Origin: Deinococcus detaillensis
GTDB lineage: Bacteria; Deinococcota; Deinococci; Deinococcales; Deinococcaceae
DNA length: 64,000 nt
Assembly (NCBI RefSeq): GCF_007280555.1
Contig: NZ_VKDB01000004.1
Span: forward strand, 124,001 to 188,000
Direction: 5' to 3'
Shown: positions 39,297 to 47,804 of the stretch, one piece after another
Layout of the letters: each line of letters starts with the position of its first letter
How positions within the stretch are numbered: the stretch's first letter is position 1
Program-made: the position numbers and the translations under genes
The notes under the pieces: generated by a model
What the model saw: only the letters and a program-made list of their open reading frames with translations
The model's database searches: none
What the model was told of the DNA's origin: nothing

Positions 39297-39302
39297 TAGA
39301 CT
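39297..39302 (+). promoter_or_regulatory. -10 element of leaderless secreted protein gene
   Basis: TAGACT, 7 bases before the ATG at 39310; no ribosome binding site. Confidence 0.55.
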
Positions 39303-39309
39303 GAGACCA

Positions 39310-39927
39310 ATGCCTCACCGCCGTCATCGTTTTCCATTGATCAGTTTATTGGCTGTTTTTACGCTCTGGACTGGCAGTTTAGCCGGACTTGCCGAAACGT
39401 ACACCAGCCTTAATCTCACTTTGATTCAACAGAAGGGCAATTTAAGCGTCAGCAAAAAAGTAGACGCGCCGCCAATCAACAAAGTCATTGTTAAAGATAG
39501 AGTGGCCTTTGCAACGCTCAACAGCATTTCGCCGAATTGGTCGCTTCAACTGAGCCCCGAGCGGCCAATCAGCTTAACTGTGCAGCACAATCAAGGCAAC
39601 GCCAGATTAGATCTCCGCTCGCTCAAACTCAAGACTCTCAATGTGACGCAACAAGACGGCGTTTTAGAAATCTGGCTCCCCAAAAACAGTTTGGTTTTGA
39701 CTCTTGACCAGCAGCAGGTGACCATCCACTTACATTTGCCAAAAAACGTCGGCATTTTGGTCAAGGCCGATCAGTTTAGCCAGGGCGAGTTGATTCTGTT
39801 CGGCAAAACAATGGCGACCGGCACAGATTCGGACGACCGCTATCAAAGCCACAACTACACCACTGCTAAAGTAAAAATCGTGGTGCATTTAACAATGATT
39901 CAGGGCCGCTTGGCAATTGACGAATGA
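39310..39927 (+). CDS. Secreted beta-repeat protein, DUF4097-like, first copy
   Basis: 205 residues. Signal peptide in MPHRRHRFPLISLLAVFTLWTGSLAGLA; the mature part is a run of short beta-strands with a regular LTL..QGNLS-type periodicity (SLNLTLIQQKGNLSVS, ISLTVQHNQGNARLDLRSLKLKTLNVTQQDG, LDQQQVTIHLHLPKNVG), as in right-handed beta-helix/toast-rack proteins such as DUF4097. No catalytic site. It is paralogous to the next gene: LDLRSLKL, ITQQ/VTQQ and LPSNVG/LPKNVG align. Function unknown, probably an envelope protein. Leaderless start. Confidence 0.75.
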   Translation: MPHRRHRFPLISLLAVFTLWTGSLAGLAETYTSLNLTLIQQKGNLSVSKKVDAPPINKVIVKDRVAFATLNSISPNWSLQLSPERPISLTVQHNQGNARLDLRSLKLKTLNVTQQDGVLEIWLPKNSLVLTLDQQQVTIHLHLPKNVGILVKADQFSQGELILFGKTMATGTDSDDRYQSHNYTTAKVKIVVHLTMIQGRLAIDE

Positions 39928-39980
39928 CCTCGGACTCTTCACTTCAGCGGCTGATCTGACGCGAATTTGACTTCATCCTC

Positions 39981-39986
39981 TATACT
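39981..39986 (+). promoter_or_regulatory. -10 element of leaderless second beta-repeat gene
   Basis: TATACT, 7 bases before the ATG at 39994. It shows this gene has its own promoter although the paralogue ends only 66 bases upstream. Confidence 0.6.
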
Positions 39987-39993
39987 CAGGGTC

Positions 39994-40614
39994 ATGTCCT
40001 TACATTCTGTTCTTAGCCGTGGGCTGAATTTTTCAGCATTTGCCTTGCTTCTCAGCAGCGCAGCACTGGCTGCCACGCCGTACAACAGCGTCAACCTCAC
40101 GCTCAAACAGGAGTTGGGAAATTTGTCGCTCAGCGCCAATACTAAGGCTTCACCCATCATGGGTGTCAGCAAACCCACCGTCAAGAACGGCGTGGCTTAC
40201 ATCAGCGCGTCACACTCGATGGGCGACTGGGCCATCGGCCTGAGTCCAAAACTCCCCCTCAGCTTGACCTTAAACCGACAACAAGGCGACGCCGCACTTG
40301 ATCTACGCTCACTTAAACTTTCGGCGCTCAGCATTACTCAGCAGCTCGGCGACCTTACTTTGAAGCTTCCTACTGCCACTTTGCAGGCGACGCTCACCCA
40401 AACGCAAGGCGACACGACCATTACTTTGCCGAGCAATGTAGGTCTGCGCTTGGATGTCAAAAAATTTACCCAAGGCACGCTCGTTATCAGCGGCAAAACT
40501 GTAGCAGACGGGTTTAACTTTAGCGGCGTTTATATGACTGCCAACTATGACAGTGCCACCTATAAAGTGGATATGACCATCAACAAAGAACAAGGCAGTT
40601 TGACGGTCAAGTAA
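39994..40614 (+). CDS. Secreted beta-repeat protein, DUF4097-like, second copy
   Basis: 206 residues from ATG 39994 (signal peptide GLNFSAFALLLSSAALAA). The same architecture as the upstream gene: SVNLTLKQELGNLSLSANTKASPIMGVSKP, LSLTLNRQQGDAALDLRSLKLSALSITQQLGDLTL, TQTQGDTTITLPSNVGLRLDV, closing with INKEQGSLTVK. Start is fixed by the TATACT element; a further in-frame ATG at 39967 has no support. Tandem duplication with divergence; function unknown. Confidence 0.77.
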   Translation: MSLHSVLSRGLNFSAFALLLSSAALAATPYNSVNLTLKQELGNLSLSANTKASPIMGVSKPTVKNGVAYISASHSMGDWAIGLSPKLPLSLTLNRQQGDAALDLRSLKLSALSITQQLGDLTLKLPTATLQATLTQTQGDTTITLPSNVGLRLDVKKFTQGTLVISGKTVADGFNFSGVYMTANYDSATYKVDMTINKEQGSLTVK

Positions 40615-40630
40615 CGGCAGTCTATTAGGC

Positions 40631-41749
40631 CTAGTACTCCAAAAAAGTTTTGAGCCGCCGCAGCGCTTCCTGAATCTCATCTTCTTTTTTGCAAAAAGCA
40701 AACCGCATCATATAGGGCGGTGCAGGATGCTGGCGGTAAAAGGCGCTCATGGGAATCACCGCCACGCCGCCCCCGATCACCAGTTCTTCGGTGTTGACAT
40801 TCGGCAAGCGGGCGGTCAGAAAGTAAGTGCCCTGCGGCGTGAACACTTCCGCGCCTAGCTGGCGCAACCCCGCCGCCAAACTTTGCATTCGGGCCTCATA
40901 ACTGGCCCGCAATTGATCGTAAAAGCCGTTTTCCCGCGCCTCTATGAGTGCCGAAGCCACCGCCGCTTGAAGGGGCGCAGGGGCGCAAAACGTTGTCCAC
41001 TGATGCAGGCCCGCGACTTCGGAAGCAAGGCCCTCGGGCGTAATGATCCAGCCGATGCGCCAGCCAGTCGCTTCTAAGCGCTTGCCCGCGCTGCCCACCG
41101 TAAAGGTACGTTCGGGGGCCAGTGTGCGCAGCGATATGGGCCGCTCGGCGTAATACAGTTCGTCATACACTTCGTCGCTGATCAGCCAAAAGTCGTGCTG
41201 GCGGGCCAGATCTACCACCGCTTGCAACTCGGCCCGTGTAAAAATGCTGCCGGTGGGGTTAAAGGGGCTGTTAATAATAAGCGCTTTGGTACGCGGGGTG
41301 ATGGCCTGCCGAAGTGCATCAATATCCAACTCCCAGCCAGCTGCGCCCAGTACCATCGGTACGCCGACGAACTTCGCGCCGACAATTTCGGTTTGCGGCA
41401 CGTAAATGTCAAAGACGGGTTCAAAGGCGATCACCTCATCGCCCGCGCCGTAGAGCGTTTGTGCCAGCGCCAGCATTGCCTCGGTTGCGCCGCAGGTGAT
41501 AACCACTTGTTCCGCTTTCACCTTTAGGTCTTGGGCGACTGCCTCTCGCAGGAGGGGCAAGCCAATCGGCGGCGAATACTGATCCACTGTGCCCACCGCT
41601 TGTCTAGCGGCTTCCAGCAAAAAAGTGGGCGGCGGGTTGCTGGGAAAGCCCTGTCCCAAATTGATTGCACCGTGCTGGAGGGCGAGGCGGCTCATGCGCG
41701 AGAAAATGCTTTCGGCAGAGAGGGACGTGCGGGCGTGCAAGCTGGGCAT
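40631..41749 (-). CDS. Pyridoxal-phosphate aminotransferase, class I/II (YbdL/kynurenine aminotransferase type)
   Basis: 372 residues, fold type I. Features: NLGQGFPSNPPP (N-terminal arm), ITCGATEAMLAL (phosphate cup), NSPFNPTGSIF, SDEVYDELYY (Asp for the pyridine nitrogen, Tyr), GSAGKRLEATGWRIGW with the Schiff-base lysine, and the carboxylate arginine in MMRFAFCKKEDE. The pattern is nearest to methionine/kynurenine/glutamine aminotransferases; which substrate is used cannot be decided. Standalone gene, convergent with the beta-repeat gene across a 16-base gap. Confidence 0.88.
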   Translation of the reverse strand: MPSLHARTSLSAESIFSRMSRLALQHGAINLGQGFPSNPPPTFLLEAARQAVGTVDQYSPPIGLPLLREAVAQDLKVKAEQVVITCGATEAMLALAQTLYGAGDEVIAFEPVFDIYVPQTEIVGAKFVGVPMVLGAAGWELDIDALRQAITPRTKALIINSPFNPTGSIFTRAELQAVVDLARQHDFWLISDEVYDELYYAERPISLRTLAPERTFTVGSAGKRLEATGWRIGWIITPEGLASEVAGLHQWTTFCAPAPLQAAVASALIEARENGFYDQLRASYEARMQSLAAGLRQLGAEVFTPQGTYFLTARLPNVNTEELVIGGGVAVIPMSAFYRQHPAPPYMMRFAFCKKEDEIQEALRRLKTFLEY

Positions 41750-41866
41750 AAGTCAGTCTGGCGCTTTGGCATAGAGTGCGGGGCGGCGCGTGCAGACAAG
41801 CACAAACCCCCACTTTTAGCAGGGGCAAAGCAAAAAGGTATTAACCAACTGGAATGAAACTGGTTC

Positions 41867-42364
41867 TTAAAATTTGTACATTACGCCAATACGGGCGTTG
41901 CTTCCGAATCCAACACCAGTACCAGCATTACTGACCGCAACGTTAATGCCAGCGTCAAGCTCGCCGAAAATACTCAAGGGATCGCTCAGTTGGTATTTGA
42001 TCCCGCCCAAGACGTGAGGATAAACACTTACTCCAGTCACGCTGCCGACGCCGACACCCGCGCCCAAGCCAAAACCGTAATAAGGGGTCAGGCCACCAAA
42101 CGTCGTGTTGGGGGTATTAACATTGATATTGGTGTTGTTGAGGTCAGTGAGGTAATCTACAGAGGCACCCACACTCAATTGACCAAAGTTAAAGTTGGTG
42201 GCATACAAGTTGAGGCTGTAGCGCACCGCTGAGCCTGAGGACAGATCCGTCTGATAATGAACAGCACCACCACTGCCTACTGAGCCACCAATGTAAGTGG
42301 AAGCGGAAGCGGTGGTGGCCGAAGCAAAGGTGAGTGCAGCAAGTCCAACGAGAATCTTATTCAT
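41867..42364 (-). CDS. Small outer-membrane beta-barrel-like protein
   Basis: 165 residues. Signal peptide MNKILVGLAALTFASATTASA; the mature protein (about 144 residues) is Gly-rich with alternating hydrophobic strands (YIGGSVGSGGAVHY, RYSLNLYATNFNFGQLSVGASVDYL, LTPYYGFGLGAGVGVG, NARIGVMYKF) and ends in a C-terminal Phe, the usual outer-membrane barrel signature. Probably an eight-strand barrel. The ATG at 42364 is preceded by CATACT at 7 bases, suggesting a leaderless message. Function unknown. Confidence 0.75.
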   Translation of the reverse strand: MNKILVGLAALTFASATTASASTYIGGSVGSGGAVHYQTDLSSGSAVRYSLNLYATNFNFGQLSVGASVDYLTDLNNTNINVNTPNTTFGGLTPYYGFGLGAGVGVGSVTGVSVYPHVLGGIKYQLSDPLSIFGELDAGINVAVSNAGTGVGFGSNARIGVMYKF

Positions 42365-42458
42365 AAGAGGCAGTATGAAACACTGGGCTGGCCCCTGCCC
42401 AAACGTCTTCTTAATAATAACGAGAGAAACAGCAGAACTCTGGAGAGAACGGAGCCGC

Positions 42459-42983
42459 TCAGTCGGCGCTGAACGTAAGGTTTTCCAAAACTTCGAGTAG
42501 CAACTCATCATCATAAAACTCACCCGGCACGTTCATGTTGCCTCCACTCCTCCTCAGCAGAACGTAGCGCACGCCCGCCTTCTGAGCCGCCTCGGCGTCG
42601 TAGTGGGTATCTCCAACCATCAGCGCAGCGCTGGCAGGTATGCCGAACTTCCTCAGCGCCACCGCCACGATGTCGGCGTCAGGTTTGCTGGCCTCCACTT
42701 CGCCTGAAGTCATGGAAATTACCTTTCTAAAAGCCTCGCTCCAGCCTCTGATCAGCGATTTGCCCTGTTTGCTGTCTGCGTCTATGCCGGTCAGCTTAGG
42801 AATGATCTTGTCGCCGCCCATGCCCATCAGGGGGCGGACTTGTTCAAAGGGCATCTCGAAGCCGTGCTGCTGAAACGACGTGACTCAAGCGCGGGCACTG
42901 GCGTCGTTGCTGTCAATTAAAGTGCCGTCGGGGTCGAGAATGACGGCCTGGAGGACAGCGGTTTGCATAGAGGAAGAGGTCAT
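42459..42983 (-). pseudogene. HAD-superfamily hydrolase interrupted by an in-frame TGA
   Basis: A single reading frame of 174 residues with one internal stop: codon 33 (42885-42887) is TGA. Upstream it reads QAVILDPDGTLIDSNDASARA and downstream VTSFQQHGFEMPFEQVRPLMG. In the family the interrupted position is normally Trp (NDAHARAW-type), and TGG to TGA is one base change. Motif I is DPDGT; later motifs are SKPDADIV and VGDTHYDAEAAQKAG, so the rest of a phosphoglycolate-phosphatase-like enzyme is intact. The 5' start has TAGCCT 6 bases upstream. Either a recent nonsense mutation, a sequencing error or, less likely, readthrough. A 131-residue fragment beginning MPFEQVRP could be made from an internal ATG. 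Confidence 0.75.
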
Positions 42984-42989
42984 GCGGCA

Positions 42990-42995
42990 AGGCTA
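42990..42995 (-). promoter_or_regulatory. -10 element of the broken HAD gene
   Basis: TAGCCT on the minus strand, 6 bases before the ATG at 42983: an intact leaderless start for a gene whose frame is broken. Confidence 0.45.
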
Positions 42996-43137
42996 GCGGC
43001 TAAATGAACGGTGCGCGGCTTGGGCTGGCCTTGAGGATTTGCTACAGATGAGCCGAGAACACCAACGACACCCAAATGTCTTCTCTAAACCGAACCCTGT
43101 GCTTGAATGGAGAAAGTACAGCACAGGAGGCCACAAC

Positions 43138-44754
43138 ATGAAATGGAAAACCGCCATATTCCTCTCGGTGAGCTGGTTATCCACGGCACTGGCGCAGACA
43201 TCCACCCCAGTGACCGCAGATAAAGTGACCGTGCAGACGACTCAGGGAGCCGTGATCGGAACTCAGGGAACAGTCAATACTTTTTTGGGCCTGCCTTACG
43301 CCGCGCCGCCGCTCGGGGATTTGCGCTGGAAGCCGCCGCAGCCGCCCACGAGTTGGATAGCCCCCCGTTCAGCAACCACTTTCAGTTCACAGTGTCCACA
43401 GGCCGTCATCGGTTTGTTCGCCCTGCCCGGCGAGACGCCCGGTGAGGTCAGGGGCAATGAGGACTGCTTATATCTGAACGTGTACGCGCCCAAAACGGCC
43501 ACACCGCAAAGCCACCTGCCAGTCATGTTCTGGATTCACGGCGGCGCTTTTACTGCCGGGTCGGCCAGCACCTATGACGGCAGCATTCTGGCCGAGAAAA
43601 ATGACATGGTGGTGGTGACGGTCAATTACCGTCTGGGAGCACTGGGCTTCCTCTCGCTGCCTGCGCTAAGTGCCGAAAGCGGTGGCGAATCGGGCAACTA
43701 CGGCCTGATGGATCAGCAGGCCGCTTTGAAGTGGGTACGGCAAAACATTGCGGCATTCGGCGGCGATCCGCAGCGGGTGACAGTGGCCGGGGAATCCGCC
43801 GGGGCCATGAGCATCTGCGCTCAGCTCACTTCACCGCAGGCCGCCGGACTCTTCGAGGGGGCCATTCTTCAAAGTGGGCTGTGTACCAGTCCCGGCAACG
43901 CGGTGACGCTCGCAGACGCAGCGCAGCGCAATGTCCGTTACGCCAGCAATCTGGGGTGCCGCGCCGATGACTTGGTTTGTCTGCGAAACGTTGATCCGGC
44001 CAAGCTCGCGCTGACCAAGGTGCCGGGGCTCAGGCCCGCCAGCAATCTGGTGTGGTCGCCCGTCTACGCTTCGGGCCTGCTGCCCCTGACCTTGCAAGAC
44101 GCCTTCGCGCAGGGCAAATTCAGCCGCATTCCCGTGATGAGCGGTACCAACCACGACGAGGGCCGCCTGTTTGTCTCGGTGGCCTCTCCAGAGGGAAAAC
44201 CGATCAGCCCAGTGCTGTACTGGGGCGCGGCGGGCCTGACAGCGGGAGCAGGCAACGCGGTGAATGTGCTCTCAAAATATCCCTACCGCCGCTACGGCAC
44301 GCCCGCGCTGGCTTTCGCAACCTTGTTTACCGACGCTGTATTCAGCTGCCCAGCGCTGCGCGTCGATGACGCTTTGTCGCAGTACGTTCCGGTGTACGCT
44401 TTTGAGTTCGCTGATCCCCAAGCGGCCACCACCATCAAGTCACCCGCTGACCTGCCAGGAATGGGATCGGCGCATTCCAGCAGTCTGGTCTACGCCTTCC
44501 AGACCAGCGTCCCCGGACTGGCCGATTCGGCTCAGCTCAGCCCGGCGCAGCGCTCGCTCTCCGATCTCTTCAGCTCAGCGTGGGCGACTTTTGTCAAGAC
44601 GGGCAACCCCAATCCAGTGGGCAAGACGGATTGGCGGGCCTATAGCAGTGAGCGGCAAAACGTGCAGGTCTTTACGCCCAGCAGCGTACAGGAAAGCACC
44701 GCCTTCGCCGCCGAGCACCAATGCCCTTTTTGGCTGGGACTGAATCTGAAATAA
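43138..44754 (+). CDS. Secreted carboxylesterase, type B
   Basis: 538 residues from ATG 43138 (AGGAGG 7 bases upstream), with signal peptide MKWKTAIFLSVSWLSTALAQ. Type-B carboxylesterase/lipase fold: the N-terminal GTVNTFLGLPYAAPP and GNEDCLYLNVYAP signature, oxyanion-hole region FWIHGGAFTAG, nucleophile in GESAGAMS, the acid in GTNHDEGR and the catalytic histidine in GMGSAHSSS. Predicted to hydrolyse carboxylic esters outside the cytoplasm; substrate unknown. No neighbour on the same strand, and its own terminator follows. Confidence 0.93.
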   Translation: MKWKTAIFLSVSWLSTALAQTSTPVTADKVTVQTTQGAVIGTQGTVNTFLGLPYAAPPLGDLRWKPPQPPTSWIAPRSATTFSSQCPQAVIGLFALPGETPGEVRGNEDCLYLNVYAPKTATPQSHLPVMFWIHGGAFTAGSASTYDGSILAEKNDMVVVTVNYRLGALGFLSLPALSAESGGESGNYGLMDQQAALKWVRQNIAAFGGDPQRVTVAGESAGAMSICAQLTSPQAAGLFEGAILQSGLCTSPGNAVTLADAAQRNVRYASNLGCRADDLVCLRNVDPAKLALTKVPGLRPASNLVWSPVYASGLLPLTLQDAFAQGKFSRIPVMSGTNHDEGRLFVSVASPEGKPISPVLYWGAAGLTAGAGNAVNVLSKYPYRRYGTPALAFATLFTDAVFSCPALRVDDALSQYVPVYAFEFADPQAATTIKSPADLPGMGSAHSSSLVYAFQTSVPGLADSAQLSPAQRSLSDLFSSAWATFVKTGNPNPVGKTDWRAYSSERQNVQVFTPSSVQESTAFAAEHQCPFWLGLNLK

Positions 44755-44770
44755 GCAAAATCACGATACA

Positions 44771-44816
44771 AGAGAAGGCCCCCATCCACATTTCAGATGG
44801 AGGCCTTCTCTTTTTT
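44771..44816. terminator. Bidirectional terminator between the esterase gene and nuoN
   Basis: Stem AGAGAAGGCC / GGCCTTCTCT with an inner ATC/GAT pairing and a T-run (TTTTTT) on the plus strand; on the minus strand it ends the nuo operon, 15-60 bases past the nuoN stop. Confidence 0.85.
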
Positions 44817-44830
44817 AGCTCAAAACGATT

Positions 44831-46285
44831 CTACCGCCCCGCCAAAACCGTCCAAATCGCCGGATTGGCAACCAAGCCGTAGGCCAGATTCGGCAGGACG
44901 CCCAGCACAGTGACGCCGACCACGCCCAACACCACAGCGGCGGTGGTGGGCGTGCGCTCGCCCGGATACTCGCGGGCAGGGGTACGGTCATGCATGAACA
45001 TCAGCATGGCGGGACGAAGGTAATAAATCAGCGCCGCCACACTGCCCATCGCCGCGATGAGAGTCAGGCCGACGTAGCCGGCTTGGAAGGCGGCCTGAAA
45101 CGCCAGATATTTGCCCATGAAGCCCGCGAACGGCGGTAAGCCCGCCAGCGAGGCGAGGCAAACCGCCAGCGCCACCGCGTAAGCCGGATGGCGGTAAAAC
45201 AGGCCGCGCATGTCGTCGAGCGAAAAGCCTTCCTCGGTGCGCTGGAGGGCTGCCAAGACCGCAAACGCACCCGCCGTCATAAGGGTGTAGACCAGCAGGT
45301 AATAGGTCAGGGCCGGGCCGCCCGTCGCCGGATTGGCCAGCAAAGCCAGCGCCAGAAAGCCGGTGTGGGCCACTGCCGAGTAGGCCATCAGGCGCTTGAA
45401 ATTGGTTTGGAAGAGTGCCCCGAGATTGCCTATCACGATGGTGGCAATAATCAGGATTTGCATCACGCCGGCCCAAGCCGGAACATTTTGCATGGCCCCG
45501 CCGAAAACGCGCAGCATTCCGGCAAAAGCGGCCACTTTGACCACCGTGCTCAGAAAGAGGCCGACGACGGTAGGCGCACCCGAATACAGATCCGGAGTCC
45601 ACTGGTGAAAGGGAGCCAGCGCGACTTTGAAACCGAATCCGCACAGCAGCAGGAGTGCGCCGACCACCAGCAAACTGACGTTTTGAACTTGTAAGCCCGC
45701 CGTCGCGTCGCGGATGCCCACGTAGTTGAAGGTGCCGGTTGCGCCGTAGACCAGAGCGATGCCGTAAATCAGCGTGGCGCTGCCGACTGCGCCGAGCAGG
45801 AAGTACTTCATGCCCGCTTCCTCGGCGCGGCGGCTGTTTTGCAGGGTGGCGATCACGTAACCCGATAAACTCATAACTTCCAGGCCAATCAGCATGGTGA
45901 CTAGATCACCGGAAAAAGCGATCAGCAGCGTGCCGGTCACGGCGTAGAGCAGCAACGCGTCAAATTCTGGAAAGGCCAGCTTGGCGCGGGCGGCCGTGTC
46001 GAAGCTGACCAGCAGGGTCATCAGCGAGCCGAGCAGAATAATCAGGCCGATAGAAAGCGCCACGTTATCGGCCTGCAAACTGCCGTCAAACGAAGTCAGA
46101 CCGCCGTTCCAGAGCGTGACCATGCTGACACCCGACAAAACCAGCGTGACCATGCTGATGACCGTGATGGCGCGGCGCGGCAAGAAAAAGCCCAGCAAGG
46201 TGGCCGCGATTGCGCCGAGCAAGGTAATCAGAATCGGCAGCATCGGCGCGAGCGCGACGTCGGGAAGAACCAAAGCGGGATTCAC
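44831..46285 (-). CDS. nuoN: NADH-quinone oxidoreductase subunit N
   Basis: Antiporter-like membrane subunit of complex I. 484 residues from the GTG at 46285, which overlaps the nuoM stop (GTGA); the frame could extend 9 residues upstream into nuoM without a site. About 14 transmembrane helices, with the conserved lysine-bearing VALAPFHQWTPDLYSGAPT and KRLMAYSAVAHTGF segments of the Mrp/antiporter family. Last gene of the nuo operon, followed by a strong terminator. Confidence 0.95.
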   Translation of the reverse strand: MNPALVLPDVALAPMLPILITLLGAIAATLLGFFLPRRAITVISMVTLVLSGVSMVTLWNGGLTSFDGSLQADNVALSIGLIILLGSLMTLLVSFDTAARAKLAFPEFDALLLYAVTGTLLIAFSGDLVTMLIGLEVMSLSGYVIATLQNSRRAEEAGMKYFLLGAVGSATLIYGIALVYGATGTFNYVGIRDATAGLQVQNVSLLVVGALLLLCGFGFKVALAPFHQWTPDLYSGAPTVVGLFLSTVVKVAAFAGMLRVFGGAMQNVPAWAGVMQILIIATIVIGNLGALFQTNFKRLMAYSAVAHTGFLALALLANPATGGPALTYYLLVYTLMTAGAFAVLAALQRTEEGFSLDDMRGLFYRHPAYAVALAVCLASLAGLPPFAGFMGKYLAFQAAFQAGYVGLTLIAAMGSVAALIYYLRPAMLMFMHDRTPAREYPGERTPTTAAVVLGVVGVTVLGVLPNLAYGLVANPAIWTVLAGR

Positions 46286-47709
46286 AGTCCTCCTCCCAGT
46301 CCGGCCATCCAAGTCCTGACGACCGGCTGCACCAACGCCAAAGCCGGGCCGCTGTAGACGCCGAAGAAAATCGACACCGCAATCGGAGCCCCCAATATGA
46401 GCCAGTCCAAATCCTTCAGGTCATGTGCCAGCACCGCGCCAGCGGGCCGAACTTGCCAGTAGGTCGTTTGGAAGGCCGTCAGGCCGTAAGCGGCGGCGGC
46501 GATGGTGGTCAGGCCGGCGATAAAAGCGAGCCAGGGAGAGACCTGATAAGCGCCTAGCAAAATGCTGAACTCGCCCACGAAGCCGACCAAGCCGGGCACG
46601 CCGATGGAAGCGAACCAGAGGGTCATGGTCATACCGCTCAGCGCTCCGGCCTGGGTCATGATCCCGCCTACCTTGGTGCTGAGGCTGCCGACCCGCTCCT
46701 GAAGCATTCCGGCGGCCAGGAACAGAGCGCCGGTGTAGATGTTCTGGAAGGCCAGCAAAAAGAGCGCTCCGATCATGGCGGTTTCGTTCATGGAGAAGAT
46801 ACCCAGCCCGACAAAGCCCATGTGACTTAAGCCCGCATAGGCCAAGAGCCGCTTCCAATCGGTTTGGGAGAAGGCGATCCAGGCCGCGTAAAGGGCGGTG
46901 AAGGCCGCCAAGCCCATCAGAATCGGGCGGAATTCCAGCATGGCGTCGGGAAACAGCACCACCGCGAAACGGAACAGGCCGTAAGCGCCGACTTTGTAGA
47001 GCGTGCCCATCACGTCAGCCACACCGCTGTCGTGGTTTTGGGCGTGGAAATCGGGCAGCCAGGCGTGCATCGGAAAGAGCGGGAGCTTGACGGCCATCGC
47101 TGCCAAAAAGCCCAGAAACAGCCACGTTTGCAAAGTGCCGGTGACCGGATGCGCTTGCAAGTCCACGAGCGCAAAGGTAGGGCTGCCACCGTAATACTTG
47201 AGGCCAATGATAGAGATCAGCATCAGCAAACTGCCGAACAAGGTGTAGGCCGCGAATTTGACGAGGGCGGCCATTCGGTTGGCTTTGCCGTAAATAGCCA
47301 GCATGAGCAGAGCGGGAATCAGCGCGTCCTCGAAGAAAACATAAAACAACACCAAATCGCGGGCAGCATAAATGCCCAACAGTCCGGTTTCCATCATCAG
47401 GATCAGCGAGAGCATGGTGCCGGGGTTGGGAATGCGTTTTCCGGCGTAGATGATGGCGATCAGGGTCATGAAGGCGGTGACGATGCCGAGCAGCAAGCTG
47501 ACACCGTCCATCTGCACGCTGTAAGTAACGCCCAGCGCCGGAATCCACGGAACCGAGTAATACGACAGTCCGCCGACTGACCAAGACCACAGCCCGCCCG
47601 CCAAGGTCAGGCCCGCCGCTGCGCCCGCGAACTCCTCACGCCAGCGCACCGGCACCAGGAAGATCAGCAAGCTGGCGAGAACGGGCAAGAAGATGAAGAA
47701 GTGGATCAT
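46282..47709 (-). CDS. nuoM: NADH-quinone oxidoreductase subunit M
   Basis: Antiporter-like membrane subunit of complex I, 475 residues. Motifs LPLFPMHAWLPDFHAQNHDSGV and KRLLAYAGLSHMGF, with many helices, are standard. The ATG at 47709 overlaps the stop of the small preceding ORF (ATGA), with AAGGCGG about 8 bases upstream. Its stop overlaps the nuoN start. Confidence 0.96.
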   Translation of the reverse strand: MIHFFIFLPVLASLLIFLVPVRWREEFAGAAAGLTLAGGLWSWSVGGLSYYSVPWIPALGVTYSVQMDGVSLLLGIVTAFMTLIAIIYAGKRIPNPGTMLSLILMMETGLLGIYAARDLVLFYVFFEDALIPALLMLAIYGKANRMAALVKFAAYTLFGSLLMLISIIGLKYYGGSPTFALVDLQAHPVTGTLQTWLFLGFLAAMAVKLPLFPMHAWLPDFHAQNHDSGVADVMGTLYKVGAYGLFRFAVVLFPDAMLEFRPILMGLAAFTALYAAWIAFSQTDWKRLLAYAGLSHMGFVGLGIFSMNETAMIGALFLLAFQNIYTGALFLAAGMLQERVGSLSTKVGGIMTQAGALSGMTMTLWFASIGVPGLVGFVGEFSILLGAYQVSPWLAFIAGLTTIAAAAYGLTAFQTTYWQVRPAGAVLAHDLKDLDWLILGAPIAVSIFFGVYSGPALALVQPVVRTWMAGLGGGL

Positions 47710-47804
47710 TGAAGGCCCGCCTTAACCGCAAGATGTTGGAAAGAGTAAGAGCTGGGGAGGAGATTGCACTCGACTTTTTTCAACCGAACGAAAAAGTCCC
47801 TCAT
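47706..47804 (-). CDS. Small 32-residue ORF bridging nuoL and nuoM
   Basis: MRDFFVRLKKVECNLL then PSSYSFQHLAVKAGLQ. The ATG overlaps the nuoL stop by 4 bases and the stop overlaps the nuoM ATG by 4 bases, the same coupling used elsewhere in this operon; a GGGGGAGG tract lies just upstream (3 bases before the ATG, short but usable). The peptide is basic, with an amphipathic N-terminal helix (RDFFVRLKK), and has no recognised family. It could be a translated coupling peptide or a small complex I-associated protein, or merely the reading frame filling a 91-base gap. No protein evidence is available here. Confidence 0.45.
   Translation of the reverse strand: MRDFFVRLKKVECNLLPSSYSFQHLAVKAGLQ

Noticed and set aside
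41807..41825. CCCCC...GGGG hairpin after the small outer-membrane protein gene
   Set aside because: A stem of four or five pairs with only TTTG behind it is too weak to report as a terminator.
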